A stretch of 64,000 bases of DNA from Myxococcales bacterium (GTDB lineage: Bacteria; Myxococcota_A; Polyangia; Polyangiales; Houyiibacteriaceae): contig JAOTYL010000003.1 of assembly GCA_029861865.1 (NCBI GenBank), positions 170,695-234,694 of the forward strand, in the 5' to 3' direction. The notes under the pieces were generated by a model that did not search any database, was not told where the DNA came from, and saw only the letters and a program-made list of their open reading frames with translations. Shown piece after piece: positions 54,328 to 62,848 of this stretch (positions are counted from its first letter, which is position 1; the number at the start of each line of letters is the position of its first letter). The position numbers and the translations under genes are program-made.

Positions 54328-55740
54328 TCATGGGCGGATGTTCTGGTTTAGACGAAAGAGATTGTTCGGATCGTACTTGCGCTTGAGCTCGACGAGCCGA
54401 TCCTGGTTCGGGCCATACGCCGATTCGATGGGATCCTCTCCATCGGGGACGAAGTTCACGTACACGCCGCCGGTCGCATAGGGTGCGGTCGCTTTGAAGT
54501 ACTCGCGCGCCCAAGCGATGCACTTTGCGTCCTCGCTCGGCTTTTCCCAGCGTGCGTGCACGTTCATGACGTACTCAGCGTCCCGGTGCGGGTACGCCGT
54601 GGCGTCGGCGGGAATCCGGTTGACCGCCGCGCCAAGCCGACCGAAGAAGATCTCCGTCTGGTCCGAGGGCAGCCGCGAGGTGTAGTCGAGGGCGGCGTCG
54701 ATCAGACCGTCTTCAATCTCGATGAAGTTGTGAGACTTCCAATAGTTGCGTGACCCGGGTGTGAGCAGCGGATCGAACGCTGCTTGCCAACCCACGAAGG
54801 GGTGAGGGCCGACGCCGGTTCCGAGGACAGGACCGAAGCCGTCGAGCGGTTTCAGAGCCCGTTTGCCTGCGCCCATGTCTCCAAACCAAGCGGCCGCCAG
54901 GATGACGACCTCTTGGCCATGCGCGCTTTCGGGGAGGAAGGGGAAGGGCGGAGCTTTGCGGAGCACGGCCCAGACGTTGAGGTCCTCGGGCATGTCCCGA
55001 GCGAACTCCCGGTAGTGTTGCAGGACCTGTCGTCCCGCCGATAGTGGATAGATCACCGGCCCCGAAAGGATCTCGGTGTTTACATCATGCAGATCGAACT
55101 CGAACGTCGTAACGACGCCAAAGTTCCCGCCGCCACCGCGGACTCCCCAAAAGAGGTCTGCGTTTTCGGCCTCGCTCGCATGGACCAGCTCACCTTTGGC
55201 GGTGACGATATCCACCGAGCGAAGGTTGTCGATCGTGAGCCCGTACTTCCGACTCAGCCATCCAAAGCCCCCACCAAGCGTCAGCCCCGCGACGCCGGTG
55301 GTCGAGTTGATACCTACCGGAGTTGCGAGACCAAATGCCTGGGTCTCGTCATCCAAATCGCCGAGGGTGGCGCCGGGCTCGACCCACGCGATCTTGCGCT
55401 GCGGGTCGACATAGACCGAGCGTAGTTGGGAAAGATCGATCAAGAACGCATCGTCGTATACGCCCTTGCCGGCGATGTTGTGCCCCGCGCCGCGAACCGC
55501 GAGCAACAGATCGTTGTCGGCGGCAAAGCGGACCGAGCGAATTACGTCCGCCGCACCAGTGCACCGGGCGATCAGCGCGGGTCGGCGGTCGATCATGGCA
55601 TTCCAAATGGTGCGGGCTTCGTCATAGCCCTCGGATTCGGGCCTCAGCAGGTTCCCCCTCAGCGATGCTTCCAGCTTCGCGATTGCCTCGTCAGAAAGGC
55701 TCTTGGTGTCTCCGTTCAAGGTGGCGATCGATATGCTCAT
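54328..55740 (-). CDS. FAD-binding oxidoreductase with berberine-bridge C-terminus
   Basis: 470 residues. LAVRGAGHNIAG binds FAD, with the His that forms the 8-alpha covalent link in this group. GVAGLTLGGGFGWLSRKYGL and FWGVRGGGGNFGVVTTFEF follow in the PCMH-type fold. The C-terminus YDPNNLFRLNQNI is the berberine-bridge-enzyme closing motif. Relatives oxidise sugars, alcohols or secondary metabolites with O2. No signal peptide is evident. Function within the cell is unknown. It is downstream of nothing obvious and faces away from leuS. Confidence 0.9.
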   Translation of the reverse strand: MSISIATLNGDTKSLSDEAIAKLEASLRGNLLRPESEGYDEARTIWNAMIDRRPALIARCTGAADVIRSVRFAADNDLLLAVRGAGHNIAGKGVYDDAFLIDLSQLRSVYVDPQRKIAWVEPGATLGDLDDETQAFGLATPVGINSTTGVAGLTLGGGFGWLSRKYGLTIDNLRSVDIVTAKGELVHASEAENADLFWGVRGGGGNFGVVTTFEFDLHDVNTEILSGPVIYPLSAGRQVLQHYREFARDMPEDLNVWAVLRKAPPFPFLPESAHGQEVVILAAAWFGDMGAGKRALKPLDGFGPVLGTGVGPHPFVGWQAAFDPLLTPGSRNYWKSHNFIEIEDGLIDAALDYTSRLPSDQTEIFFGRLGAAVNRIPADATAYPHRDAEYVMNVHARWEKPSEDAKCIAWAREYFKATAPYATGGVYVNFVPDGEDPIESAYGPNQDRLVELKRKYDPNNLFRLNQNIRP

Positions 55741-55864
55741 GGCACGCCTCCAATCGGGTTTTAGGGAGACAGATCATAAGGCCGCCCGTAGGGACTGAAC
55801 AGGCTCTTTCGACGCGAGCGCTGCGCCCGGGCCTTTTTTGCAAGGAGCCCTCAGGAAGAGCGTG

Positions 55865-56455
55865 TCAGGCCGCGCCGCGCTTCAGCTCGGTGAGGACCAG
55901 CTTGGCGACCGACTTCAGGGTTTCGAAGACGCCCTCGCCGGTGGTCGCGACCGCCGCGAACTCGGGGACGCGCTGCGGATTGAGCAACTGGCTCAGCTCT
56001 TCGACCGACGAGATGTTCGGCATGTCACGCTTGTTGTACTGAACGACGTAAGGAAGGGTGTCGAGATTGTACCCTTGTTCCGCGAGGTTGATTCGCAAGT
56101 TGTCCATCGATTCGATGTTCGCCTCAGCCCGAAGCATCTGGGAATCGGCGACGAACACGACCCCGTCCACGCCCTTCAAGATCAACTTACGACTGGCGTC
56201 GTAGAACACCTGGCCGGGAACCGTGTAGAGATGGAAGCGCGTCTTGAAGCCGCGGATCTCGCCAATCTCGAGCGGCAGGAAGTCGAAGAACAGGGTTCGC
56301 TCGGTTTCGGTTGCGAGCGAGATCATCTTGCCCTTCGCATCCGGGTTGGTGCGGTTGTAGATGTACTGCAAGTTCGTCGTTTTCCCGCACAACCCCGGAC
56401 CGTAGTACACGATCTTGCAGTTGATCTCGCGGGACAAGTAGTTGATGAAAGACAT
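55865..56455 (-). CDS. mglA: MglA-type small Ras-like GTPase
   Basis: 196 residues. The P-loop GPGLCGKT (19-26) is intact, followed by the MglA-specific [19 protein letters not shown] switch region, TVPGQVFY in place of DTAGQ, and the nucleotide-base motif NKRD. In Myxococcus xanthus MglA-GTP sets the leading pole for gliding and pili. MglA was the only GTPase of this type noticed here. It follows mglB by 19 bases, the usual order. Presence of the pair supports a gliding or polarised myxobacterial-type lifestyle, though non-motile bacteria also have them. Confidence 0.96.
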   Translation of the reverse strand: MSFINYLSREINCKIVYYGPGLCGKTTNLQYIYNRTNPDAKGKMISLATETERTLFFDFLPLEIGEIRGFKTRFHLYTVPGQVFYDASRKLILKGVDGVVFVADSQMLRAEANIESMDNLRINLAEQGYNLDTLPYVVQYNKRDMPNISSVEELSQLLNPQRVPEFAAVATTGEGVFETLKSVAKLVLTELKRGAA

Positions 56456-56474
56456 CCCCCCAGGCCTCTCTCAC

Positions 56475-56957
56475 TCAATCATTGAACAAGTTGTCGATGT
56501 CATCATCGGTAATTTCCGCGAACGGAGAGTTTTGAAACGGATCCTGTGCTTTGGCCATCACCATTTCGAAGATTCGGGCCAGATGCTCGTTGGCTCGTTT
56601 CACCCGCAGGCGAACCAGGCCTAAGCTTGTCCGATTATCAAAGATCACCACAAGAATCACGCGACTACTGACCACCTGGATATGGACGTTTTGGCGCACC
56701 CCCTCGTGGTATTGGGTGGCGAACTCCTGCTCCCGGAGGAGCTGCGCGATGCCCCCCGTGGCGGCGATATTGCCCGCAGCCAGCGAGGCGAGGGAGGTCG
56801 TATCGAGGTCCCCGGTGTCTCCCGAGGCGCTGATCAGCTGGCCGTTCTTGTCGACGACGAAGACCACGCGCGCATTCGCATCCTGGACGAGCCTGTCGGT
56901 CACGGCCTGGACCTGGGCAAACTCCTCCTCGTACATCACCATCTGGGGGCTGGCCAT
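56475..56957 (-). CDS. mglB: MglB-type Roadblock/LC7 GTPase-activating protein
   Basis: 160 residues. A roadblock/LC7 fold is indicated by FAQVQAVTDRLVQDANARVVFVVDKNGQLISASG, DTTSLASLAAGNIAATGGIAQLL and VILVVIFDNRTSLGLVRLRVKRA. The C-terminal tail (QNSPFAEITDDDIDNLFND) is as in MglB, the GAP that binds two to one MglA and stays at the lagging pole. Together they form the mglBA operon. It is divergent from sppA with a 127-base gap. Confidence 0.95.
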   Translation of the reverse strand: MASPQMVMYEEEFAQVQAVTDRLVQDANARVVFVVDKNGQLISASGDTGDLDTTSLASLAAGNIAATGGIAQLLREQEFATQYHEGVRQNVHIQVVSSRVILVVIFDNRTSLGLVRLRVKRANEHLARIFEMVMAKAQDPFQNSPFAEITDDDIDNLFND

Positions 56958-57084
56958 AGTTCCCTGCGCCGTGCTCCTTCACCACGTTACGGTGCTAAGT
57001 GTTCCTAGCAGAGGGGCCACCCCTGGTAAAGATTTGCGGACCCACCACTCCCAGCATAACAAGCCGTCTCTATAGGGGAAAACA

Positions 57085-58776
57085 GTGCTTCGATCCGTTG
57101 CTCGTTTGATTCGGAATATCCTGTGCGTGCCCTTCGCACCTTTCTGGGCGATCGCACGCTGGTTTGGGCGTCCCAAAGGCCCCTGGGTCGTCGTTCGGTT
57201 GAAACCACGGCTCGTCGAGGCCCGCCAACCGCTTCCATGGCTTCGCCGGCTTCTCGAGTCGAGCGCGATCCATCGCACGAGCTCCCTCGCAGCGATCCGG
57301 CGCCTCGCTGACTGCGTGATCAGCGACCGAGCTGTCAAAGGCGTGGCGTTCGTCTTGCCACCGATGACGGCCGGCTGGTCCGTCTGCGTCGGTTTTCGGG
57401 ACCAGATTCAGCGCCTTCGACGACACGGCAAAGCGACGGTCGTCATGCTGCAAAGGGGCGGCGGGCACAAGGAGCTCTACGTCGCGTCAGCGGCCGAGCG
57501 TATCTATTTGGCACCGCGCGCAACGATCACCCTGCTCGGTTTGTCCGCGTCATCGCACTACGTGAAGCCCCTGCTCGACCGAGTCGGCGTCGAGGTCGAG
57601 CCATTCGCGCGGAAGGAATTCAAGACCGCCGCCGAACGTGTGACCCGCGACTCGATGAGTGAGCCGCAACGCGAGCAGCTGCAAGCCGTCGTCGATGGTT
57701 ACACCGAAAATGTCCTCGCCGCGCTTGCCGAACGGACCGGCACGACCCCCGAGCAGGCGCGCAAGCTATTCGAAACGGGAGTGTTCCGGGGGGAAGATGC
57801 GATCGCGGCACGCCTGGTCGACAAGTTGGCCTACGAAGACGAGCTCGAAGAGCTTCTCGGTTGCGACAAGCAGCATCCGCTGATGGAGGCGAACCGTTAC
57901 TTCGCTTTCAAAGAGCGACGTTTATTTCGTCCACTCCGTCGTCCTCCGTACATCGCGGTCGTCGCGATCAAGGGCGCAATCTCGGAGTCCGGAGCACCGA
58001 CGGGCCGAAGAGCTTCGATCGTCGGCGCGCTACGCCGCGCACGTCGTGATCGTCGGGCGCTCGGGGTCTTGTTGTGGGTCGATTCGCCCGGTGGCTCGGC
58101 AGAGGCTTCGGACCTCATCCATCGTGAAGTCGTTCGAGTCAAAGAGAAGAAGCCGGTGGTGGCGTACTTCGGGGAAGTCGCGGCCAGCGGTGGCTATTAC
58201 GTGGCCACCCACGTCGACTCGATCGTCGCCCAGCCTCTGAGTATTACCGGCTCGATCGGTGTGGTCTCGGCCCGACTGCTCGCCAGGGAGCTCCTCGACA
58301 AGGTGGGCATACGGACCGAAGTGCTCCGAACGGGCCCGCACGCCGACCTGTTCTCGCCGCATCGAGCCCTCACCGACGACGAGCGCGCGCTGTTGAACCG
58401 AGAGCTCGACGCCTTTTACGACTCCTTCGTCGGTCTGGTGGCCGAGGGCCGAGGCCGGTCGATCGAGGAAATCGAGCCGCTCGCACGAGGACGCGTCTGG
58501 CTTGCCGCCGAGGCCCACCGACTCGGGCTGGTCGACGAGCTCGGCGGCATGGACTCGGCCCTGGATCTCCTCAAGGCACGTATCGACGTCGCGCCCCGCC
58601 TTCGCGAGCGCCTCGAACCGATGGTGATCGCCAACTATCGCCTCGATCCACCGCCCCCCGCCGCGCAAGCATGGATCGACGAGTCGGTCCTAGGGACGCT
58701 CAAGGACCTCGGCCTTCTCCTCTCCGAGGGAAGCGGAGTCCTCTACCACGTGCTTTTCCTGCCCCGAATCCGCTGA
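57085..58776 (+). CDS. sppA: Signal peptide peptidase SppA (67K type)
   Basis: 563 residues, the double-domain length of the E. coli-type enzyme. A short N-terminal hydrophobic segment (about 9-28) anchors it. The catalytic lysine is Lys180 (FARKEFKTAAERV) in the N-terminal domain, and the nucleophile is Ser368 (GEVAASGGYYVA) in the C-terminal domain, with LGVLLWVDSPGGSAEAS just before it. SppA removes cleaved signal peptides in the membrane, exposed on the periplasmic side. It is divergent from mglB. Confidence 0.94.
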   Translation: MLRSVARLIRNILCVPFAPFWAIARWFGRPKGPWVVVRLKPRLVEARQPLPWLRRLLESSAIHRTSSLAAIRRLADCVISDRAVKGVAFVLPPMTAGWSVCVGFRDQIQRLRRHGKATVVMLQRGGGHKELYVASAAERIYLAPRATITLLGLSASSHYVKPLLDRVGVEVEPFARKEFKTAAERVTRDSMSEPQREQLQAVVDGYTENVLAALAERTGTTPEQARKLFETGVFRGEDAIAARLVDKLAYEDELEELLGCDKQHPLMEANRYFAFKERRLFRPLRRPPYIAVVAIKGAISESGAPTGRRASIVGALRRARRDRRALGVLLWVDSPGGSAEASDLIHREVVRVKEKKPVVAYFGEVAASGGYYVATHVDSIVAQPLSITGSIGVVSARLLARELLDKVGIRTEVLRTGPHADLFSPHRALTDDERALLNRELDAFYDSFVGLVAEGRGRSIEEIEPLARGRVWLAAEAHRLGLVDELGGMDSALDLLKARIDVAPRLRERLEPMVIANYRLDPPPPAAQAWIDESVLGTLKDLGLLLSEGSGVLYHVLFLPRIR

Positions 58777-58835
58777 GGGGCCGAAATTACGCTTTCGGGC
58801 ACGGGTCGTTTATCGTGGTGCAGGGGAGGGACTCG

Positions 58836-59324
58836 ATGTCCGCGAAGCACATAGCGGTGGCTTTGGTATTGGGAATCATGCTCGGCTGCGGGGGTGCGCA
58901 GAAGCCGAAGCCCGGCCCGATGCCTCAGGGAGCGGCCTTTTACGGGGTGTGGCAGTCGCCGCAGTACGGCAACATGCACATCTGCCAAAGCGGCAATCAG
59001 GTCATTGGTGACTATGCCAAGCACGAGCGTTCGGGACGGATTCAAGGCTCGATCGACGGCGACCTGCTGACCTTTCAATGGGAAGACCGGCGTGAGCTCA
59101 TCGCCGGGCATCCGAAGGTCCGCCGCGGGCATGGCTACTTCCGTATCGAGATCGGCGAAGATGGCGACCAATATCTCAAGGGGGAGTGGGGCCTCGAGGA
59201 CGACTACGCCGGAGGCGGCCCGTGGAACGCGGTCAAAATGCGCCGCGGAGAGCCAGACCGCTGCATTGGCGAGGACGAGGACCTGACCGTCGAAGAAGCC
59301 CCGCATCCCTGGGACGAGGACTGA
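58836..59324 (+). CDS. Small lipoprotein of unknown function
   Basis: 162 residues from the ATG at 58836 (GGGGAGG 7 bases upstream); the open frame from 58671 overlaps sppA. Signal peptide ends IMLGC (Cys18). The mature part is mostly beta, with FYGVWQSPQYGNMHICQSGNQVIGDY and GRIQGSIDGDLLTFQWEDRR resembling the repeated hairpins of lipocalin- or META-like small domains, followed by an acidic tail. No precise family was recognised. It is probably exported to the envelope. Confidence 0.82.
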   Translation: MSAKHIAVALVLGIMLGCGGAQKPKPGPMPQGAAFYGVWQSPQYGNMHICQSGNQVIGDYAKHERSGRIQGSIDGDLLTFQWEDRRELIAGHPKVRRGHGYFRIEIGEDGDQYLKGEWGLEDDYAGGGPWNAVKMRRGEPDRCIGEDEDLTVEEAPHPWDED

Positions 59325-59340
59325 CGCCCCCCACTATCGC

Positions 59341-59619
59341 CTAGGCGGCTGATTCGGCGGGCGGGCAGAAGACGATGGAGCAGCGCTTTCGGCGGTCGGC
59401 GCTGAGGCGGGCGCAGAGCTCGGCGAGGTTATCGTCATAGTCGACGACGAGCCCAGCGGTCGCTTCGCCGGCTTCGTTGTAAGCGCAGTCGTCGAGCGCG
59501 ACCCAGCGGCCCTGCCACGTCGCATCGCGGCAGATATCCTCCCATGCCATTGGATCGGGAGCGGGGACCGCCCTGTCTTGGAGCTTGTTGACGATTGAGG
59601 TTCTATTTGGTTCGCGCAT
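59341..59619 (-). CDS. Hypothetical protein, 92 residues
   Basis: ATG at 59619, ending CPPAESAA. The composition is soluble and acidic, with three cysteines (ICRD, DDCAYN, RCSIVFCPP). No family was recognised. The reading frame competes with shadows on other frames, but codon use at third positions fits a real gene. It lies 16 bases from the lipoprotein gene's end (convergent) and about 270 bases downstream of gcvPA. Confidence 0.55.
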   Translation of the reverse strand: MREPNRTSIVNKLQDRAVPAPDPMAWEDICRDATWQGRWVALDDCAYNEAGEATAGLVVDYDDNLAELCARLSADRRKRCSIVFCPPAESAA

Positions 59620-59887
59620 GGTTCAGCCTTTGCAGATTCGGACCACGCCTGGCGCGAATCTCGCGAAGCGCGCCGAGTGTCCTTTGCGTTTTGGCTCCGT
59701 GCAAGCTGTTTTAAGCGTTGTGTACGGTCGTAGGCGAGGTCAAGGCTGAACTAAAAAACACGAGCAATCACGGTTGATTACGCAGCAATACGGGCCTCGA
59801 TCTCATGCATTGGCGTTAAGCCGTATCTGATTTTTGCACTTACTCAACCTGCGCTGGCCTACCAACACCACCGGTGTCAGCGAGCGC
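59620..59887. other. 268-base intergenic region downstream of gcvPA
   Basis: No open frame with family resemblance. It has a more AT-rich patch around 59745-59850, including ATTGATTACGC with a small inverted repeat (AATCA...TGATT). Since the flanking genes run the same direction, it should contain a promoter for the 92-residue gene and possibly a terminator for the glycine cleavage operon. A gcvPB gene would be expected here but is absent. Confidence 0.5.
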
Positions 59888-61234
59888 TCAGGGGCTGAGG
59901 GCGCCGAGCAATCGATCCAGGTCCTCTCGGGTGTGAAGCTCGGTGACCGCGATGAGGAGGTCGTGCTTCCAATCGCCTCGGAAGCGACCGAGGTCGACCC
60001 CTGCGAGGATATCGCGTTCGGCGAGGCGGGCGACCACTTCGCTCGCGGTCGCGTTGTCGAATCGAGCAACCAGCTCGTTGAACACCGGAGCGGAGTAGGG
60101 GAGCTCGATTCCGTCGAGCCGTTCGAGCTCGGTGCGCAGGTAGTGCGCGGCGCTCAAGCACCGCTCCCCAGCTTGGATGAAGCCTCGTCTCCCGAGCATC
60201 GCGGTCCGGATCCCCATGGCGAGCGCGATGAGGCCGTGGTTGGTGCAGATGTTCGAGGTCGCCTTTTCACGGCGGATGTGCTGCTCCCGGGTCGAAAGCG
60301 TGAGCACATACCCGGGTTGTCCGTCCGTATCGACCGTTCGGCCGACCAGGCGACCCGGCATTTGGCGGACGAACGCCTGCGCCGCCCCAAACAGGCCGAC
60401 GCCCGGGCCTCCGTATTGGGGGGGCACGGCGAGCGCTTGCCCCTCTCCGACGCAGATGTCGGCGCCGCAAGTCCCAGGTGCCTCGAGGACCGATAGTGCG
60501 TACGGCTCGGCAGTCGCCGTGATCAGGAGCGCCCCATGACTCTCCGCTGCGCGCCTGGCCAGGTGGAGATCTTCCACGCATCCGAGGAAGTTCGGGTAGC
60601 CGACGACCACTGCCGCCGTCTGATCGGTGATCGAGCTGGCCGCTGCTTGCCAATCGGTGCGGCCGTCGGGACCTATCGGCGCCATCGCGATCCAGTCGCG
60701 GGTGTCGAGACCCTGAATGTAGCTGCGGACTGTCTCGACGTACTCGGGGTGAAGGCCAGCGCTCACGACGATGTGGTCGCGACGCTTGACTCGGCGCGCC
60801 ATCAGCACGGCCTCGGCCACGCCGCTCGCGCCGTCGTACATCGATGCGTTCGCAACATCGACGCCAAAGAGCTCGCACACGATCGTTTGAAACTCGAAAA
60901 TCGCTTGCAGCGTCCCCTGCGAGAGCTCGGCCTGGTAGGGAGTGTAGGCCGTGTAGAACTCACTCCTTTGGAGGAGCTGATCGACCGCCGGTGGAATGTG
61001 ATGTCGGTACATGCCGCCGCCGAGGAAGGTGAGCATGCGAGCGCCCGCGTTGCGCTCAGATAACGTGGTCAGATGCTGCATCAGACGTGGCTCATCCAAC
61101 GCCGGCTCGAGATCGAGCTCTTTTCGAAGCAGTTGCGACCTCGGTACGCCGGCGAACAGCGCGTCGATGTCCTCAACCCCTACGCGTTCGAGCATCGCGC
61201 GAATCTCTTGGTCGGTATGGGGCAGGTATCTCAC
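59888..61234 (-). CDS. gcvPA: Glycine dehydrogenase (decarboxylating) subunit 1
   Basis: 448 residues, the N-terminal half-size P1 form. MRYLPHTDQEIRAML, LTFLGGGMYRHHIPP, YTPYQAELSQGTLQAIFEFQT and MYDGASGVAEAVLMARR are characteristic. In the split system, subunit 1 pairs with subunit 2 (which carries the PLP lysine) to decarboxylate glycine and load the H protein. It is the third gene of gcvT-gcvH-gcvPA, 14 bases after gcvH. Confidence 0.95.
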   Translation of the reverse strand: MRYLPHTDQEIRAMLERVGVEDIDALFAGVPRSQLLRKELDLEPALDEPRLMQHLTTLSERNAGARMLTFLGGGMYRHHIPPAVDQLLQRSEFYTAYTPYQAELSQGTLQAIFEFQTIVCELFGVDVANASMYDGASGVAEAVLMARRVKRRDHIVVSAGLHPEYVETVRSYIQGLDTRDWIAMAPIGPDGRTDWQAAASSITDQTAAVVVGYPNFLGCVEDLHLARRAAESHGALLITATAEPYALSVLEAPGTCGADICVGEGQALAVPPQYGGPGVGLFGAAQAFVRQMPGRLVGRTVDTDGQPGYVLTLSTREQHIRREKATSNICTNHGLIALAMGIRTAMLGRRGFIQAGERCLSAAHYLRTELERLDGIELPYSAPVFNELVARFDNATASEVVARLAERDILAGVDLGRFRGDWKHDLLIAVTELHTREDLDRLLGALSP

Positions 61235-61248
61235 GATGAACGATGTCG

Positions 61249-61641
61249 TCAGCCGTCCAGGGTTCCGAGGTATTCTTCGTACTTGGCCGCATCCATGAGG
61301 CCGGCCAGCTCGCCCTGGTCCGAGGGTCGAATGGTGATGAGCCAGCCTTCTTCATAGGGGCCTTCGTTCACCAACTCGGGGCTCGACTCGAGCGCGGCAT
61401 TCACATCTACAACCTCGCCGCTGACAGGCGCGAAAAGCTCGCTGACGGCCTTGACCGACTCGATGTCGCCAAACCGCTCGTGTGCCTGCACGTCTTCGCC
61501 GGGAGCCGGCATGTCTACCAAGGTGACGTCCCCAAGCTGCTCGACCGCATATGCGGTGATACCCACGCGAATCACGTCTCCTTCGACGCGCGCCCACTCG
61601 TGCTCGCGCGTGTACTGCAGATCCCTTGGAAACGTGGCCAT
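61249..61641 (-). CDS. gcvH: Glycine cleavage system H protein
   Basis: 130 residues from the ATG at 61641; GTG 61647 and ATG 61644 are alternatives overlapping the gcvT stop, and AGAGG sits just ahead. The lipoyl attachment site is Lys64 in FGDIESVKAVSELFAPVSGEV, the standard motif. The protein carries aminomethyl groups between P and T proteins in glycine breakdown. Confidence 0.96.
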   Translation of the reverse strand: MATFPRDLQYTREHEWARVEGDVIRVGITAYAVEQLGDVTLVDMPAPGEDVQAHERFGDIESVKAVSELFAPVSGEVVDVNAALESSPELVNEGPYEEGWLITIRPSDQGELAGLMDAAKYEEYLGTLDG

Positions 61642-61643
61642 CA

Positions 61644-62738
61644 TCACCTCTTGTAAAACGGGGTCCTCACTACCACGGCGTCGACCACCTTGCCACGAAT
61701 CTCGATCCCCAGGGCGGTGCCTATCCGACTGAGGGCTTTGGGCACATAGCCGAGACCGATGTTCTTTCCAACCGTCGGTCCGGGGGACCCGCTCGTCACC
61801 GTCCCCACCTGCTTTCCGTCGGCGACGATCGGATAGCCATGACGGGCGATCCCGCGCCCGGTCATTTCGAAACCGACCAGGCGGCGGTCGGACCCGGCTT
61901 CCTTGATTGCCCGCAACGCCGTTCGCCCGACGAACTCGTTACGGTCGAGCTTCACCACCCATCCGAGCCCCGCCTCGTAGGGGTTTGTGCTCTCGTCGAT
62001 GTCGTTTCCGTAGAGGGCGAGCCGCGCTTCGAGTCGTAGGGTGTCGCGAGCACCCAGCCCGATCGGTTCGAGGCCGTGAGGCTTGCCGGCGGAGAGCAGC
62101 GCGCGCCAAACCGTGACCGATTCCTCGCTCGCGCAGAAGATCTCGAAGCCGTCCTCGCCGGTGTATCCGGTCCTCGCCACCCAGACATCGACGCCAGTGA
62201 TCTCGGCTTTGCAGACCCGGAACGGAGCGAGATCGGTGACCGCACTCGGAGCGCCGACGTCCTGCATGATCGCGGCGGCACTCGGTCCCTGAAGCGCCAG
62301 CAGCGCCCATCGATCCGAGATGTCTTCGAAGGACAACTCGTTGCCGAGGTGGACCCTGAAGTGCGAGGCGATCTTGTTGCGGTTGGACGCGTTGCACACT
62401 ACCAAGAGCTTTTCGTCTTCCAATCGATAGACGATCAAGTCGTCGAGGATGTAGCCGTCGTCGTTGCAGCAGACCGTGTAAAGCGCTTGTCCGACCTCGA
62501 GCTTGGACACGTCGTTGGTTACAAGGCCATCTACGGCGGCCACCGCGTCTGGACCTTCGATCAAGAGCTCACCCATGTGCGAGACGTCGAATAACCCCGC
62601 TCGGGTGCGCACCGCCCCGTGCTCGGCCTTGATACCCTTGTATTGGACCGGCATGCGCCACCCCGCGAACGGCACGAGTCGCGCTCCAAGAGCTAGATGT
62701 TCGTCGATGAGGGCGGTTTCGCGAAGGAGCTCGGTCAC
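61644..62738 (-). CDS. gcvT: Glycine cleavage system T protein (aminomethyltransferase)
   Basis: 364 residues from a GTG at 62738. The folate-binding core is visible in PFAGWRMPVQYKGIKAEHGAVRTRAGLFDVSHMGEL, the YTGEDGFEIF segment and the C-terminal DRRLVGFEMTGRGIARHGYP beta domain. It transfers the methylene group to tetrahydrofolate. It heads the glycine cleavage operon. No glycine riboswitch could be recognised in the 110 bases upstream. Confidence 0.95.
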   Translation of the reverse strand: MTELLRETALIDEHLALGARLVPFAGWRMPVQYKGIKAEHGAVRTRAGLFDVSHMGELLIEGPDAVAAVDGLVTNDVSKLEVGQALYTVCCNDDGYILDDLIVYRLEDEKLLVVCNASNRNKIASHFRVHLGNELSFEDISDRWALLALQGPSAAAIMQDVGAPSAVTDLAPFRVCKAEITGVDVWVARTGYTGEDGFEIFCASEESVTVWRALLSAGKPHGLEPIGLGARDTLRLEARLALYGNDIDESTNPYEAGLGWVVKLDRNEFVGRTALRAIKEAGSDRRLVGFEMTGRGIARHGYPIVADGKQVGTVTSGSPGPTVGKNIGLGYVPKALSRIGTALGIEIRGKVVDAVVVRTPFYKR

Positions 62739-62848
62739 GGTGACGGGAGCTTAGGGACGGCCTGGTCTCGATTCAACTCGATTCAAGAGCGATCGGTGCT
62801 TTCGGCGTCGTCGACGCAACATGGTGCTGGTGCGGTCGATATTCGGCC

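Noticed and set aside
55790..55840. GCCCGGGC followed by a T run as an intrinsic terminator
   Set aside because: The palindrome has no loop, the adjacent stem is not convincing, and the T-run points to the strand opposite mglA.
62739..62848. Possible glycine riboswitch upstream of gcvT
   Set aside because: The leader lacks the recognisable paired glycine aptamer motifs.
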